From Closterium sp. NIES-65 (taxonomy: Eukaryota > Streptophyta > Zygnematophyceae > Desmidiales > Closteriaceae), in assembly GCA_948144175.1 (NCBI GenBank), contig CANXME010000202.1, positions 1,823,253 through 1,887,252 on the forward strand: a DNA stretch of 64,000 nucleotides. Reading direction: 5' to 3'. This document shows positions 46,334 to 57,154 of this stretch, one piece after another. How positions within the stretch are numbered: position 1 is the stretch's first letter; each line of letters starts with the position of its first letter. Made by a program: the position numbers and the translations under genes. Below the pieces are notes generated by a model that had not been told where the DNA came from, did no database searches, and saw nothing but the letters and a program-made list of their open reading frames with translations.

Positions 46334-46602
46334 TGTCAGAATGTTATTATCTAGCCTGAAGTGGAGTGCTCTGTAGCGATTACAACCCTGTTAGGGTTTG
46401 CTATATGTATCCCAACTACTGCTAGTGAAACCCTCCTTTCTTCATTTCTCGTCTTGCCTGCTATAGTTCTTGACATGCTATCAGATGGATCGACCCTCTT
46501 GGGTCGTTCCTGTGTATGGGCTCACCACCTCACTGCTTCCGCTGCCAATGCTACTCTGTGTGTTGCACGCCCCGTGGCTTTCTGCCCCGTCGGCCCGCAC
46601 GT
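46334..46602 (+). repeat. Copia M 5' LTR and start of leader
   Basis: A 142-bp LTR (46334-46475) runs TGTCAGAATG to TTGACA. A worn primer site (TGCTATCAGATGG, 46476) and 114 bp of leader that resemble the start of the A leader follow. It is cut by the G LTR at 46603. The matching coding remnant resumes at 57155 after the G/H block. Confidence 0.78.
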
Positions 46603-47696
46603 TGTTGGTGTAAGGGCCTAATAAACTCAAGATATTAAGACTTTATTAAACTTAAAACCTCTCCTCGGGGTCACCTCCAAGGGTCCTTGGGTGCCTGGTA
46701 CAAGACCAGCCCCTATCCTCGGGTCCGAGTTTGTAGAGAGAGGGATCAAGAGGGACTTAGTCAAAACAGCAAGAGTACCTTGAACGTCGCGCAGCCTATC
46801 GTGCAAACCGTTGATCGGATTATGATGAGAATTTACTATATCAAAGCTCGCTCCAAGAGCTTTAAAATGAACCAAGTTGCCTCGCGAAAAGTTCTGCCAT
46901 TACGAAGTTATGGCTCGGACAGCGTTTTGCCTAGCGTTGGAGTGCTAGCGTACTAGCGTTGACTCGGGTAGCATTCCGCCGTCGCACCACGTAGAAAGGA
47001 AATTCCAGCAAGGGAGGAATTCGCTTGAATCAAATTGACTATATCCAGGTACAAACAGAGAATGAATAGATACTTCTAGCTAGCAAGGACCTTGGGAATG
47101 AACCTGGGAACAACCAGGGATGATCCCAAATAATTCCAAGCAACAGAACCAACCTGGCTGGACAAAATAGCAGGTGGTAGGTTGGTAAACAACCTCTGGT
47201 TCTGTTTTTCCAACCTGGGAAAACAACAACCAGGTTCAGGTCCTAAAAACAGAACCTGTTTTGTCTTTGCCCAACCAGCCAAATGCTGGTTCCGCTGGTT
47301 TCCCCTGGCCCTGTAGCATGCAGATACAGACAAACAACATCCAACCTTCACCTAAATTGTACCCCTATAGTGCCTGCCCTGCTACACTATAGTCAACCAA
47401 ACAAAACAGTACAATTTGGAGTTGGATAGAACTGAATCTGCGCAATCAATTCAACCGAACCGCAAAGCTTCCATGTTGGGTTCCTTTGCGAGCTCGTCCT
47501 TTCTGCTTGTACTGTTCATAGCGCTTACAATGTTGTGCCGAAGAGCACATTGTGCGAGTACCTGCAAATGCTTCAAGCGAAAATTGCGAAAGCAAATAAA
47601 CACACGAACATTCCATTCACACCCAAATACATTCGCACACGCATACTCGTACAAACACACGGCAGGATGTCGTGCAATGTGAATTTGCATCCAACA
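46603..47696 (-). repeat. Copia G 3' LTR
   Basis: This 1094-bp LTR is in reverse orientation, TGTTGG...CCAACA as read on either strand. It is followed inside by the polypurine tract (complement of CACTCCCCCTCAACC) at 47697. It is nearly identical to the solo LTR at 22844 and to the H and L LTRs. Confidence 0.94.
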
Positions 47697-50600
47697 CACT
47701 CCCCCTCAACCTGCCGGCTGCATTTCCATCATTCCATGCTAGTTCATGCTCATTCCACTCATGCGCACACAACGCCAATGAGGCTCATCCGCAAGCCTCT
47801 TGGTGAGGAAGTCTGCTGGCTGCTGGTGAGTCTTGATGTAGATCGGATTCACCGTCCCCCTTTTCACTTCCTTACGCAGCCAGTGCCACTTCATACGCAT
47901 GTGCTTGTTCAGCCCATGAAGCACAGCGTTCCTGGCCATCCCAAGAGCCCCCTTGCTATCACAAAACAGCGGCATAGCAACCTTCTGCTCCTGGCCAATC
48001 TCCTCTAACAACCTCCTCAGCCAAATCACCTCCTTTACCCCATGAAACATCGCCATATACTCTGATTCCACAGAAGAGAGTGCTGTCTCCGTCTGCTTTT
48101 TTGACCTCCAACTAACAGGTCCTCCCCCAACTACACAGATGTATCCTCCCACAGATGAAGAATCCTCCTTTTCAGAGGCCCACGTAGCATCGGTAAAGCA
48201 AGTGAGAAAGAGCTTGCCTTCTCCAAGCCTCTCCCCCTTCTCTTTCAGCACCTCAACCCCTTTGTGCTTCACCTGTGCAGATGCGGAGTATTGAACTCCA
48301 ATGCTTGGGTGAGAGTTCAGATACTTCACCACACGCTCAGCTGCATCCACCTGCTCCTCTGATGGATTCTGCACCACCCTAGCCAGCTGCCCAACCGAGA
48401 AAGAGATGTCAGGCCTCGTGTGAACAGCTGCATACAAGAGGCTGCCTACCAAGGACTGAAATTGCTGCTGCTCCTCGGCTTCAACCCCTTCATCCTCTGC
48501 AGCTTTCACAAGCTTGAATTCTGCTGGCAGGGGAGTTGCAACCTTGCGCTCATTCTCAATCCCATACTTCTCCCCCAGCTCCTTGATGAACTTCTCCTGG
48601 TGCAGCTTCAACCACCTGTGATCCAGATCCCTCTCCACGTGCATTCCGAGGTAGTATTTTACCTCCACAAGGTTCTTGCACTTGAAGTTTTCCATCAGCT
48701 GCTGCTGCACCTTCTAGATCTCCTTCATGCTGCTGCTGAAGAGAAGAATGTCGTCCACGTAGACCAAAAACAACACCAGCTTGTCCCCCTCCCCCTTGAG
48801 AAAGAGGCTCTCATCACAGCTGCTGGTCCTGAATCCCATCTCCTCTAAAACAGCTGCCAGCTTCTAGTACCAGCAGCGTGACGCCTGCTTCAAGCCGTAG
48901 ATGGACTTTTTCAGCTTGCACACCCTGCCCGTACCATCCTCATACCCAGGCGGCTGCGTTAGAACACCTCCTCCTCTAAAATCCCGTTGAGGAATGCCGT
49001 TGATATGTCCATCTGGATAATGAACTTCCCACTAACGGCTGCATCTGCCAACAAGACACGAAGGGTAGGGGTTTTGGCAGAGGGAGCAAAGATCTCATTG
49101 AAGTCCCGCTTCTCCTTCTGCATAAACCCCTTAGCCACCAACCTACTCTTGTAGATGGTGACCTGCCCCTTGTCGTCAGTCTTGATCATTAGCACCCACT
49201 TGCATTGTACCGCTTTCTTTCCCTCAGGCAGCACCACTAGTTCCCAAGTCCCATTCTCCAGCAGGCTCTCGTACTCAGCATCCCTGGAAGCCAGCCATTT
49301 GTCCCTATATGGTCCAGCTAATGCCTCATCCATGCTAGCTGGTTCCTCTGGTGCAGGGGCAAGAAAACAGTACGCAGGCTCATCCTCCTCATCCGGGTCA
49401 TAGCCATGTGGTAGAATCAGCAATGCCTCCTCTGTCCCAAGCTGCTGCTCCGCTACATCAGCTCCTGCAGTCAGCTTCTTAGTAGCCATACGGGTACGTC
49501 CTGGCCTGGAGACGGGTGTCTCCCATCCCCTCATAACAACACCCTTCGGCTTCTTAGTTTTTCCCTGCTGCTGCTCTCCTCCCTCGGATTCAGCAGCTCC
49601 ACTAGTGCTAGTCTCCACATCATTTTCTCCACCAGCAGGTGCCTTGTGTACTTTCTTTCCATCACCACCCTCTGCAGCTGCCTCTTCTCCCTCCTCCCAC
49701 ACACTAGGAGTCAGGTCCAGCTGCATGGTGATCTGCTCCATCTGCTGGGACACCCTGGCCTCCGGCTGTTTCTCCCAGCTCCCATACATCATGCCCTCAA
49801 CAAACTTCACATCCCTGCTGTCAAACAACACACCCTTGGAAGGCTCCCACAGCAGCCATCCCTTGCTCTCAGCAGCCAGCCCCAAATGCACATTCCAGAT
49901 TGCACTCTCCCCCAACTTACTGCGGTAGGTCTTGGGGACGTGGGCGGCTGCCATGCAACCGAACACCCTCTGCATGTCCACCGGCGGCTTCCTCCCAAGC
50001 CACCTTTCCAACGGCACCCACGAGTCATCCTCAACCTTTGTGAGTACCCTGTTCCTAGCGACGGTAGCGTGCCGAACAGCATGGGGCCACATCAAGTTGC
50101 CCAGCCCAGATTCTATGAGCAGCGCCCTAGCTGTCTCTAGAATTGTCCGGTTCGCCCGTTCTGCTACACCGTTGGATTGTGGGGTGTAAGCTGTGGTCAG
50201 CTCCCTCTGAATGCCCTGCTTCTTGAGCCAGGCCGTCATCTCAGCTCCAAGGAACTCACCACCCCGATCTGTCCTAATCCGCTTCACCACACACTCCGCT
50301 TGCTTCTCCACAAACGGCAGCCAATTGTCCCGGATCGTGGAGGCGGCATGGTCCTTCTGCTTCAGCGGATACGCCCACATTAGCCTGCTCCAGTCATCCA
50401 CTATGGTTAGGAAGTACCGCTCCCCCTTGTGCCCTTGCACCGGCAGCGGCCCCACCAAGTCCATGTGGACCAGCTCCAACGGCTTTTTGCTCCTGCCAGC
50501 CACACTATGGAAGGGGAAACGGGTAAACTTTGAGAGCAAACAGATTTCACAATTCTCATCGAGTGGCTGTCCGTTCAGCTTCAGACCCTTAACGGCTCCA

Positions 50601-51210
50601 TCTTCCTCCAATTGCTTCAACAAGGGCATTGCCACATGCCCCAAGCGTCGGTGTGCCGTTGCCCAATCTGTCTCCCCAGATCTGGCCGACAATTTCACAC
50701 CAACCTCTCCAACGGCGTTGCACTCCCCCAGGGATGCACACCCCTCTCCAGCCTGCCCCCCACCATGCCACGCCAACGCCGGCAGCTGCCACATGGATCT
50801 GTACACGTCCGTACTCTCGTGCAGATCCCAAAGCACCCGATTGCCCAGCTTCCCCTTGTAAGTGCGTGCCCCATCCGTACTAGTGCTCACCCCAGACTTG
50901 CCAAGCTTACGGAGGGAGATGAGGTTGGCCTTGAGTTCAGGAACAAGGAGAACGTCGTGCAGCACCACCGGCTTGCCATCTGCTCCCTTAAACGCAGCTC
51001 GTCCCGCACCAGCCACCTTCAGCGCGTGTCCAGAGGCGGAGCACACCTCGTTAATCGGTGCAGCTCGTACGTGGTCAAGCAGGTCCTCGCGCAGCGTCAT
51101 CGTCCAAGCAGCACCCGTGTCCAACACCCAATAATCCAGGGAGTGCAGCTCTGCTCCAACCTTGGCAGATCCGTCTCCTTGGTCCCCCTTGTCTCCCACA
51201 TGGAAGAATT
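47697..51210 (-). pseudogene. gag-pol: Copia G gag-pol, 5' truncated
   Basis: This is a sister of H, in reverse orientation, beginning at FFHVGDKGDQ just before the protease; Gag and the 5' LTR are gone. The protease has the intact DTGA. Integrase has HMDLVG, RTDRGGEF and NGVAERA with the catalytic Glu present. RT and RNase H are complete. Defects are a frameshift near 48962 and TAGs at 48864 and 48714, both CAG in H. The coding end reads HWRCVRMSGMSMN. It abuts the H 5' LTR head-to-head at 51210/51211. Confidence 0.92.
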
Positions 51211-52294
51211 TGTTGGGTGCAAATTCACATTGCACGACATCCTGCCGTCTGTTTGTACGAGTATGCGTGTGCGAATGCATTTGCGTGTGAATGGTATGTT
51301 TGTGTGTTTGTTTGCTTTCGCAATTTTCGCTTGATGCATTTGCAGGTACTCGCAAAATATGCGCTTCGGCATAACATTGTACGCGCTATGAACAGTACAA
51401 GCAGAAAGGACGAGCTCGCAAAGGAACCCAAGATGGAAGCTTTGCGGTTCAACTTACTTGATTGCGCAGATTCAGTTCTATCCAACTCGAAATTTGTTTG
51501 GTTGACTATAGTGTAGCAGGGCAGGCACTATAGGGGTACAATTTAGGTGAAGGTTGGATGTTGTTTGTCTGTATCTGCATGCTACAGGGCCAGGGGAAAC
51601 CAGCGGAACCAACATTTGGCTGGTTGGGCAAAGACAAAACAGGTTCTGTTTTTAGGACCTGAACCTGGTTGTTGTTTCCCCAGGTTGGAAAAACAGAACC
51701 AGAGGTTGTTCACCAACCTATCACCTGCTATTTTGTCCAGCCAGGTTGGTTCTGTTGCTTGGAATTATTTGGGATCATCCCTGGTTGTTCCCAGGTTGAT
51801 TCCCAAGGTCCTTGCTAGCTAGAGCTATTTATTCCTTCTCTGTTTGTACCTGAATATAGTGAAATTGATTCAAGCGAATTCCTTCCTTGCTGGAATTTCT
51901 TTTCTACGCGGTGCGACGGCGGAATGCTACCCGAGTCAACGCTAGTACGCTAGCACTCCAACGCTAGGCTAACGCTGTCCGAGCCATAACTTCGTAATGG
52001 CAGAACTTTTCGCGAGGCAATATGGCTTATTTTAAAGCTCTTAGAGTGAGCTTCGATATAGGAAATTCTCAGCTTAATCCGATCGACGGTCTGCACGATA
52101 CGCTGCGCGACGATCAAGGTACTCTTGCTGTTTTGACTAAGTCCCTCTTGATCCCTCTCTCTACAAACTCGGACCCGAGGATAGGGGCTGGTCTTGTACC
52201 AGGCACCCAAGGACCCTTGGAGGTGACCCCGAGGAGAGGTTTTAAGTGTGATAAAGTCTTAATAGCTTGAGCTTATTAGGCCCTTACACCAACA
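51211..52294 (+). repeat. Copia H 5' LTR
   Basis: This 1084-bp LTR runs TGTTGGGTGC to CACCAACA. It is 10 bp shorter than the L LTR because of a small deletion near 51494. The stretch 51650-51800 is dense in CAGGTT/AACCTG motifs. The initiator-Met primer site TGGTATCAGAGC follows at 52298-52309 after a 3-nt gap. Confidence 0.94.
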
Positions 52295-52340
52295 AGCTGG
52301 TATCAGAGCTGCGTTATAGTGATCCTCGATATAGGTAGCT

Positions 52341-55300
52341 ATGGCGGGCAACACCTCGGCGGTAGCTGGTGAAACTTCAGCCCAAGATCGTAGCGGCAGC
52401 CATGATTCTGGTGTTTCTGCGCCAAGGGGAGCGCGAACAAGCCAGGGCTCGCTGATCAAGGAGGTGCTGAAAAACTTCACCGTCGAGAAGTTCAATGGTG
52501 AGGGCTATGATGATTGGGCCTGGAAAATGCAACTTTATTTCCGTCAAATCGGATTGCTGAAACTAATGATTGGGGAGGAGCCTAGACCGAGTGACCCCGC
52601 CCTTCAGGAAGGTTGGGACGAGCGCGCCTCGGCTGGCTACTACTTGATGTCGCAGAGTTTGGAGCTGAACCAGCGTCACCACGTCATGCACCTGCTGCCG
52701 GAGGTTGAGTGTGGTCCGAAGGCGTGGACGGTGTTGAAGGAGCTGCACGCCCCGACCTCCGTTGTTGCAACATTGATGCTGGAGAGGGAGCTGTCCGCGT
52801 TGCGCCTGAGCGAGGGAGAGCCGGTGCAACCTGTCCTGGACAAATTGCGCGACCTCTACGCGAAGTTGGCGACCGCGGGAATCACCTACCCGGAGCAAAC
52901 AAAGTGCTTGAAGATGCTCTCGCTGCTGCCGGAATCGTGGCTTCAATTTACGAGCGGATTGAGCCTGCCGCAGAACCAGAGCTTGTGGACGCTCGAGTGG
53001 GTGCGGACGAAGATTCTGGAGGAGGACTTCCGTCGCCGCCAACTGAGGGGTGGAGACGACGGCAGCAGCGGCTACGGGATGCAAGGGAGCCGACGTGGCA
53101 AAGGACGTGGCTTCGGTGGTGCTGGACGCGGTGCAAAGAAAGACGACGACTCCAACGACCAACAAGGAGGTACCGGTTGGGGTCGCGGTGCGAAATCTGG
53201 ACGTGGGGGCAAGTCGGGTGCGGGTGGTAAAATGAAAGGGAGTTGCTGGTATTGTGAGAAGGAAGGGCACCCCTGGTTTTTGTGCTATAAGAAACCCGAT
53301 GGATGGACCCCCCAGAATCGTCACCAGGATGGCGGCGCGCGGAGGAACCAGAAAAACGGCGCCAACGTGGTCGCTGATTCGTCCGACAACAACCCGAAGG
53401 GCAACGGCGGTGCGGAGAAGAAGAAGGAGCGCACCGCGGGCCAATTCTTCCATATGGGAAACAAGGGGGAGCAAGGAGACGCATCTGCTAAGGCTGGAGC
53501 AGAGCTGCACCCCCTGGACTATTGGGTGTTGGACACAAGCGCTGCTTGGACAATGACGCCGCACAAGGACCTGCTGGACGACGTACGCGCTGCACCGATT
53601 AATGAGGTGTGCTCTGCCTCTGGACACATGTTGAAGGTGGCTGGTGCGGGACGAGCTGCATTTAAGGGAGCGGATGGCAAGCCGGTGGTGCTGCACGACG
53701 TTCTCCTCGTCCCCAACCTGAAGGCCAACCTCATCTCCCTCCGTAAGCTTGGCAAGGCTGGGGTGAACACCAACACGGATGGGGCTCGCACTTATAAGGG
53801 GAAGCTGGGCAATCGGGTGCTTTGGGATCTGCACGAGAGCAAGGACGTGTACAGATCCATGTGGCATCTGCCGGCGTTGGCGTGGCATGGTGAGGGGCAG
53901 GCTAGAGAGGGGTCTGCATCCCAGGGGGAGTGCAACGCCGTTGGAGGGGTTGGTGTGAAAGTGTCGGCCAGATCTGGGGAGACGGATTGGGCAACGGCAC
54001 ACCGACGCTTGGGGCATGTGGCAATGCCTTTGCTGAAGCAGCTGGAGAAGGATGGAGCCGTTAAGGGCTTGAAGCTGAACGGACAACCACCCGATGATAA
54101 CTGTGAAATCTGTTTGCTCTCAAAGTTTACCCGTTTCCCCTTCCATAGTGTGGCTGGCAGGAGCAAGAAGCCGTTGGAGCTGGTCCACATGGACTTGGTG
54201 GGGCCGCTGCCGGTTCAGGGACACAAGGGGGAGCGGTACTTCCTGACCATTGTGGATGATTGGAGCAGGCTTATGTGGGCATATCCGCTGAAGCAGAAGG
54301 ACCATGCCGCCTCTACGATACGGGAAGATTGGCTGCCATTCGTGGAGAAGCAAGCGGAGTGTGTGGTGAAGCGGATTAGGACAGATCGGGGTGGTGAGTT
54401 CCTTGGAGCTGAGATGACGGCCTGGCTCAAGAAGCAGGGCATCCAGAGGGAGCTGACCACGGCTTACACCCCACAGTCTAACGGTGTAGCAAAACGGGCG
54501 AACCGGACAATTCTGGAGACAGCTAGGGCGCTGCTCATAGAATCTGGGCTGGGCAACTTGATGTGGCCCCATGCTGTTCGGCACGCTACCGTCGCTAGAA
54601 ACAGGGTACTCACAAAGGTTGGGGATGACTCGTGGGTGCCGTTGGAGAGGTGGCTTGGGAGGAAGCCGCCGGTGGACATGCTGAGGGTGTTCGGTTGCAT
54701 GGCAGTCGCCCACGTCCCCAAGACCTACCGCAGTAAGTTGGGGGCGAGTGCAATCTGGTGTGTGCATTTGGGGCTGGCTGCTGAGAGCAAGGGATGGCTG
54801 CTGTGGGAACCCTCCAAGGGTGTGTTATTTGACAGCAGGGATGTGAAGTTTGTTGAGGGCATGATGTATGGGAGCTGGGAGAAACAGCCGGAGGCCAGGG
54901 TGTCCCAGCAGATGGAGCAGATCACCATGCAGCTGGACCTGACTCCTAGTCTGTGGGAGGAGGGAGAGGAGGCAGCTGCAGAGGGTGGTGATAAAGAGAA
55001 GGTGCAGGAGGCACCTGCTGGTGGAGGTGATGGTGTGGAGATTAGCGGTAGCACTAGTGGAGCTGCTGGATCCGAGGGAGGAGAGCAGCAGCAGGGGAAA
55101 ACTAAGAAGCCGAAGGGTGTTATTATGAAGGGATGGGAGACACCCGTCTCCAGGCCAGGACGTACCCGTATGGCTACTAAAAAGTTGACTGCAGGAGCTG
55201 ATGTAGCGGAGCAGCAGCTTGGGACCGAGGAGGCATTGCTGATTGTACCGCATGGCTATGACCCGGATGAGGAGGGTCAACCTGCGTACTGTTTTCTTGC

Positions 55301-57140
55301 CCCTGCACCAGAGGAACCAGCTAGCATGGAGGAGGCATTAGCTGGACCAGATAGGGACAAATGGCTAGCTTCTAGGGATGCTGAATACCAGAGCCTGCTG
55401 GAGAATGGGACTTGGGAACTAGTGGTGCTGCCTGAGGGAAAGAAAGCGGTACAATGCAAGTGGGTGCTAAGGATCAAGACTGACGACAAGGGGCAGGTCA
55501 CCATCTACAAGAGTAGGTTGGTGGCTAAGGGGTTTATGCAGAAGGAGAAGCGGGACTTCAATGAGATCTTTGCTCCCACTGCCAAACCCCCTACCCTTCG
55601 TGTCTTGTTGGCAGATGCAGCCGTTAGTGGGAAGTTCATTATCCAGATGGACATATCAACGGCATTTCTCAACGGGATTTTAGAGGAGGAGGTGTTCATG
55701 ACGCAGCCACCTGGGTATGAGGATGGTACGGGCAGGGTGTGCAAGCTGAAAAAGTCCATCTACGGCTTGAAGCAGGCGCCACGCTGCTGGTACCAGAAGT
55801 TGGCAGCTCTTTTAGAGGAGATGGGATTCAGGACCAGCAGCTGTGATGAGAGCCTCTTTCTCAAGGGGGAGGGGGAGAAGCTGGTGCTGTTTCTGGTCTA
55901 TGTGGACGACATTCTTCTCTTTAGCAGCAGCATGAAGGAGATCCAGAAGGTGCAGCAGCAGCTGATGGAGAACTTCAAGTGCAAGAACCTTGGGGAGGTA
56001 AAGTACTACCTCGGGATGCACGTGGAGAGGGATCTGGATCACAGGTGGTTGAAGCTGCACCAGGAGAAGTTCATCAAGGAGCTTGGGGAGAAGTATGGAA
56101 TTGAGAATGAGCGCAAGGTTGCAACTCCCCTGCCAGCAGAATTCAAGCTTGTGAAAGCTGCAGAGGATGAAGGGGTTGAAGCCGAGGAGCAGCAGCAATT
56201 TCAGTCCTTGGTGGGCAGCCTCTTGTATGCAGCAGTTCACACGAGACCCGACATCTCTTTCTCGGTTGGGCAGCTGGCTAGGGTAGTGCAGAATCCATCA
56301 GAGGAGCAGGTGGATGCAGCTGAGCGTGTGGTGAAGTATCTGAACTCTCACCCAAGCATTGGAGTTCAATACTCCGCATCTGCACAGGTGAAGCAGAAAG
56401 GGGTTGAGGTGCTGAAAGAGAAGGGGGAGAGGCTTGGAGAAGGCAAGCCTTTTCTCACTTGCTTTACTGATGCTACGTGGGCCTCTGAGAAGGAGGATTC
56501 CTCATCTGTGGGAGGATACATCTGCGTAGTTGGGGGAGGACCGGTTAGTTGGAGGTCAAAGAAGCAGACGGAGACAGCACTCTCTTCCGTGGAGTCAGAG
56601 TACATGGCGATGTTCCATGGGGTGAAGGAGGTGATTTGGCTGAGGAGGCTGTTGGAGGAGATTGGCCAGGAGCAAAAGGTTGCTACGCCGCTGTTTTGTG
56701 ATAGCAAGGGAGCTCTTGGGATGGCCAGGAACGCTGTGCTTCATGGGCTCAATAAGCACATGCGTATCAAGTGGCACTGGCTGCGTAAGGAGGTGAAGAG
56801 GGGGACGGTGAATCCGATCTACATCAAGACTCACCAGCAGCCAGCAGACTTCCTCACCAAGAGGCTTGCGGATGAGTCTCATTGGCGTTGTGTGCGCATG
56901 AGTGGAATGAGCTTCGATATAGGAAATTCTCAGCTTAATCCGATCGACGGTCTGCACGATACGCTGCGCGACGTTCAAGGTACTCTTGCTGTTTTGACTA
57001 AGTCCCTCTTGATCCCTCTCTCTACAAACTCGGACCCGAGGATAGGGGCTGGTCTTGTGATAGGCACCCAAGGACCCTTGGAGGTGACCCCGAGGAGAGG
57101 TTTTAAGTTTGATAAAGTCTTAATAGCTTTAGTTTATTAG
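52341..57140 (+). CDS. gag-pol: Copia H gag-pol polyprotein, open throughout
   Basis: This is a 1599-codon frame from ATG 52341. Order: Gag with WAWKMQLYFRQIGLL and related blocks (about 40-230); a zinc knuckle CWYC-EKEG-H-PWFL-C (about 302-315); protease; integrase; RT with YVDD at 1187; RNase H ending at about 1520 (QQPADFLTKRL). Two active-site changes stand out: the protease reads DTSA (398-401) where G has DTGA, and the third integrase residue is Lys718 (NGVAKRA) where G has Glu. Both fit G-to-A changes, so the frame is open but probably encodes a dead integrase. The last roughly 75 residues after MSGM are read from a truncated LTR, an accident of the 3' deletion. Confidence 0.93.
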   Translation: MAGNTSAVAGETSAQDRSGSHDSGVSAPRGARTSQGSLIKEVLKNFTVEKFNGEGYDDWAWKMQLYFRQIGLLKLMIGEEPRPSDPALQEGWDERASAGYYLMSQSLELNQRHHVMHLLPEVECGPKAWTVLKELHAPTSVVATLMLERELSALRLSEGEPVQPVLDKLRDLYAKLATAGITYPEQTKCLKMLSLLPESWLQFTSGLSLPQNQSLWTLEWVRTKILEEDFRRRQLRGGDDGSSGYGMQGSRRGKGRGFGGAGRGAKKDDDSNDQQGGTGWGRGAKSGRGGKSGAGGKMKGSCWYCEKEGHPWFLCYKKPDGWTPQNRHQDGGARRNQKNGANVVADSSDNNPKGNGGAEKKKERTAGQFFHMGNKGEQGDASAKAGAELHPLDYWVLDTSAAWTMTPHKDLLDDVRAAPINEVCSASGHMLKVAGAGRAAFKGADGKPVVLHDVLLVPNLKANLISLRKLGKAGVNTNTDGARTYKGKLGNRVLWDLHESKDVYRSMWHLPALAWHGEGQAREGSASQGECNAVGGVGVKVSARSGETDWATAHRRLGHVAMPLLKQLEKDGAVKGLKLNGQPPDDNCEICLLSKFTRFPFHSVAGRSKKPLELVHMDLVGPLPVQGHKGERYFLTIVDDWSRLMWAYPLKQKDHAASTIREDWLPFVEKQAECVVKRIRTDRGGEFLGAEMTAWLKKQGIQRELTTAYTPQSNGVAKRANRTILETARALLIESGLGNLMWPHAVRHATVARNRVLTKVGDDSWVPLERWLGRKPPVDMLRVFGCMAVAHVPKTYRSKLGASAIWCVHLGLAAESKGWLLWEPSKGVLFDSRDVKFVEGMMYGSWEKQPEARVSQQMEQITMQLDLTPSLWEEGEEAAAEGGDKEKVQEAPAGGGDGVEISGSTSGAAGSEGGEQQQGKTKKPKGVIMKGWETPVSRPGRTRMATKKLTAGADVAEQQLGTEEALLIVPHGYDPDEEGQPAYCFLAPAPEEPASMEEALAGPDRDKWLASRDAEYQSLLENGTWELVVLPEGKKAVQCKWVLRIKTDDKGQVTIYKSRLVAKGFMQKEKRDFNEIFAPTAKPPTLRVLLADAAVSGKFIIQMDISTAFLNGILEEEVFMTQPPGYEDGTGRVCKLKKSIYGLKQAPRCWYQKLAALLEEMGFRTSSCDESLFLKGEGEKLVLFLVYVDDILLFSSSMKEIQKVQQQLMENFKCKNLGEVKYYLGMHVERDLDHRWLKLHQEKFIKELGEKYGIENERKVATPLPAEFKLVKAAEDEGVEAEEQQQFQSLVGSLLYAAVHTRPDISFSVGQLARVVQNPSEEQVDAAERVVKYLNSHPSIGVQYSASAQVKQKGVEVLKEKGERLGEGKPFLTCFTDATWASEKEDSSSVGGYICVVGGGPVSWRSKKQTETALSSVESEYMAMFHGVKEVIWLRRLLEEIGQEQKVATPLFCDSKGALGMARNAVLHGLNKHMRIKWHWLRKEVKRGTVNPIYIKTHQQPADFLTKRLADESHWRCVRMSGMSFDIGNSQLNPIDGLHDTLRDVQGTLAVLTKSLLIPLSTNSDPRIGAGLVIGTQGPLEVTPRRGFKFDKVLIALVY

Positions 57141-57154
57141 GCCCTTACACCAAC
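56909..57154 (+). repeat. Copia H truncated 3' LTR
   Basis: Directly after the coding end the sequence jumps into the last 246 bp of the LTR (CTTCGATATAGG to ACCAACA). The polypurine tract and the first roughly 840 bp of the LTR are missing. TGAGC is present at both deletion ends (compare G and the intact LTRs), which points to microhomology. Confidence 0.9.

Larger units (their letters stand above)
51211..57154 (+). mobile_element. Ty1/copia element H
   Basis: This forward element has a complete 5' LTR, a primer site, one uninterrupted gag-pol frame and a 3' LTR reduced to its last 246 bp. Its left flank is the truncated G and its right flank is copia M. No target duplication matches, so G and H were brought together by rearrangement or deletion. 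Confidence 0.9.

Noticed and set aside
1518..48866. TAG reassigned to glutamine
   Set aside because: At least two TAGs replace Trp in sister copies, and H has no internal TAG, so mutation explains the pattern better.
51547..51822. 91-codon frame in the LTR of the G/H/L family as a gene
   Set aside because: It is kept in four LTRs, but these are nearly identical in all bases; no domain, no codon evidence. Mentioned only as a possibility.
52563..54086. 507-codon antisense frame under copia H gag
   Set aside because: It is a mirror of the H coding frame with no recognisable domain.
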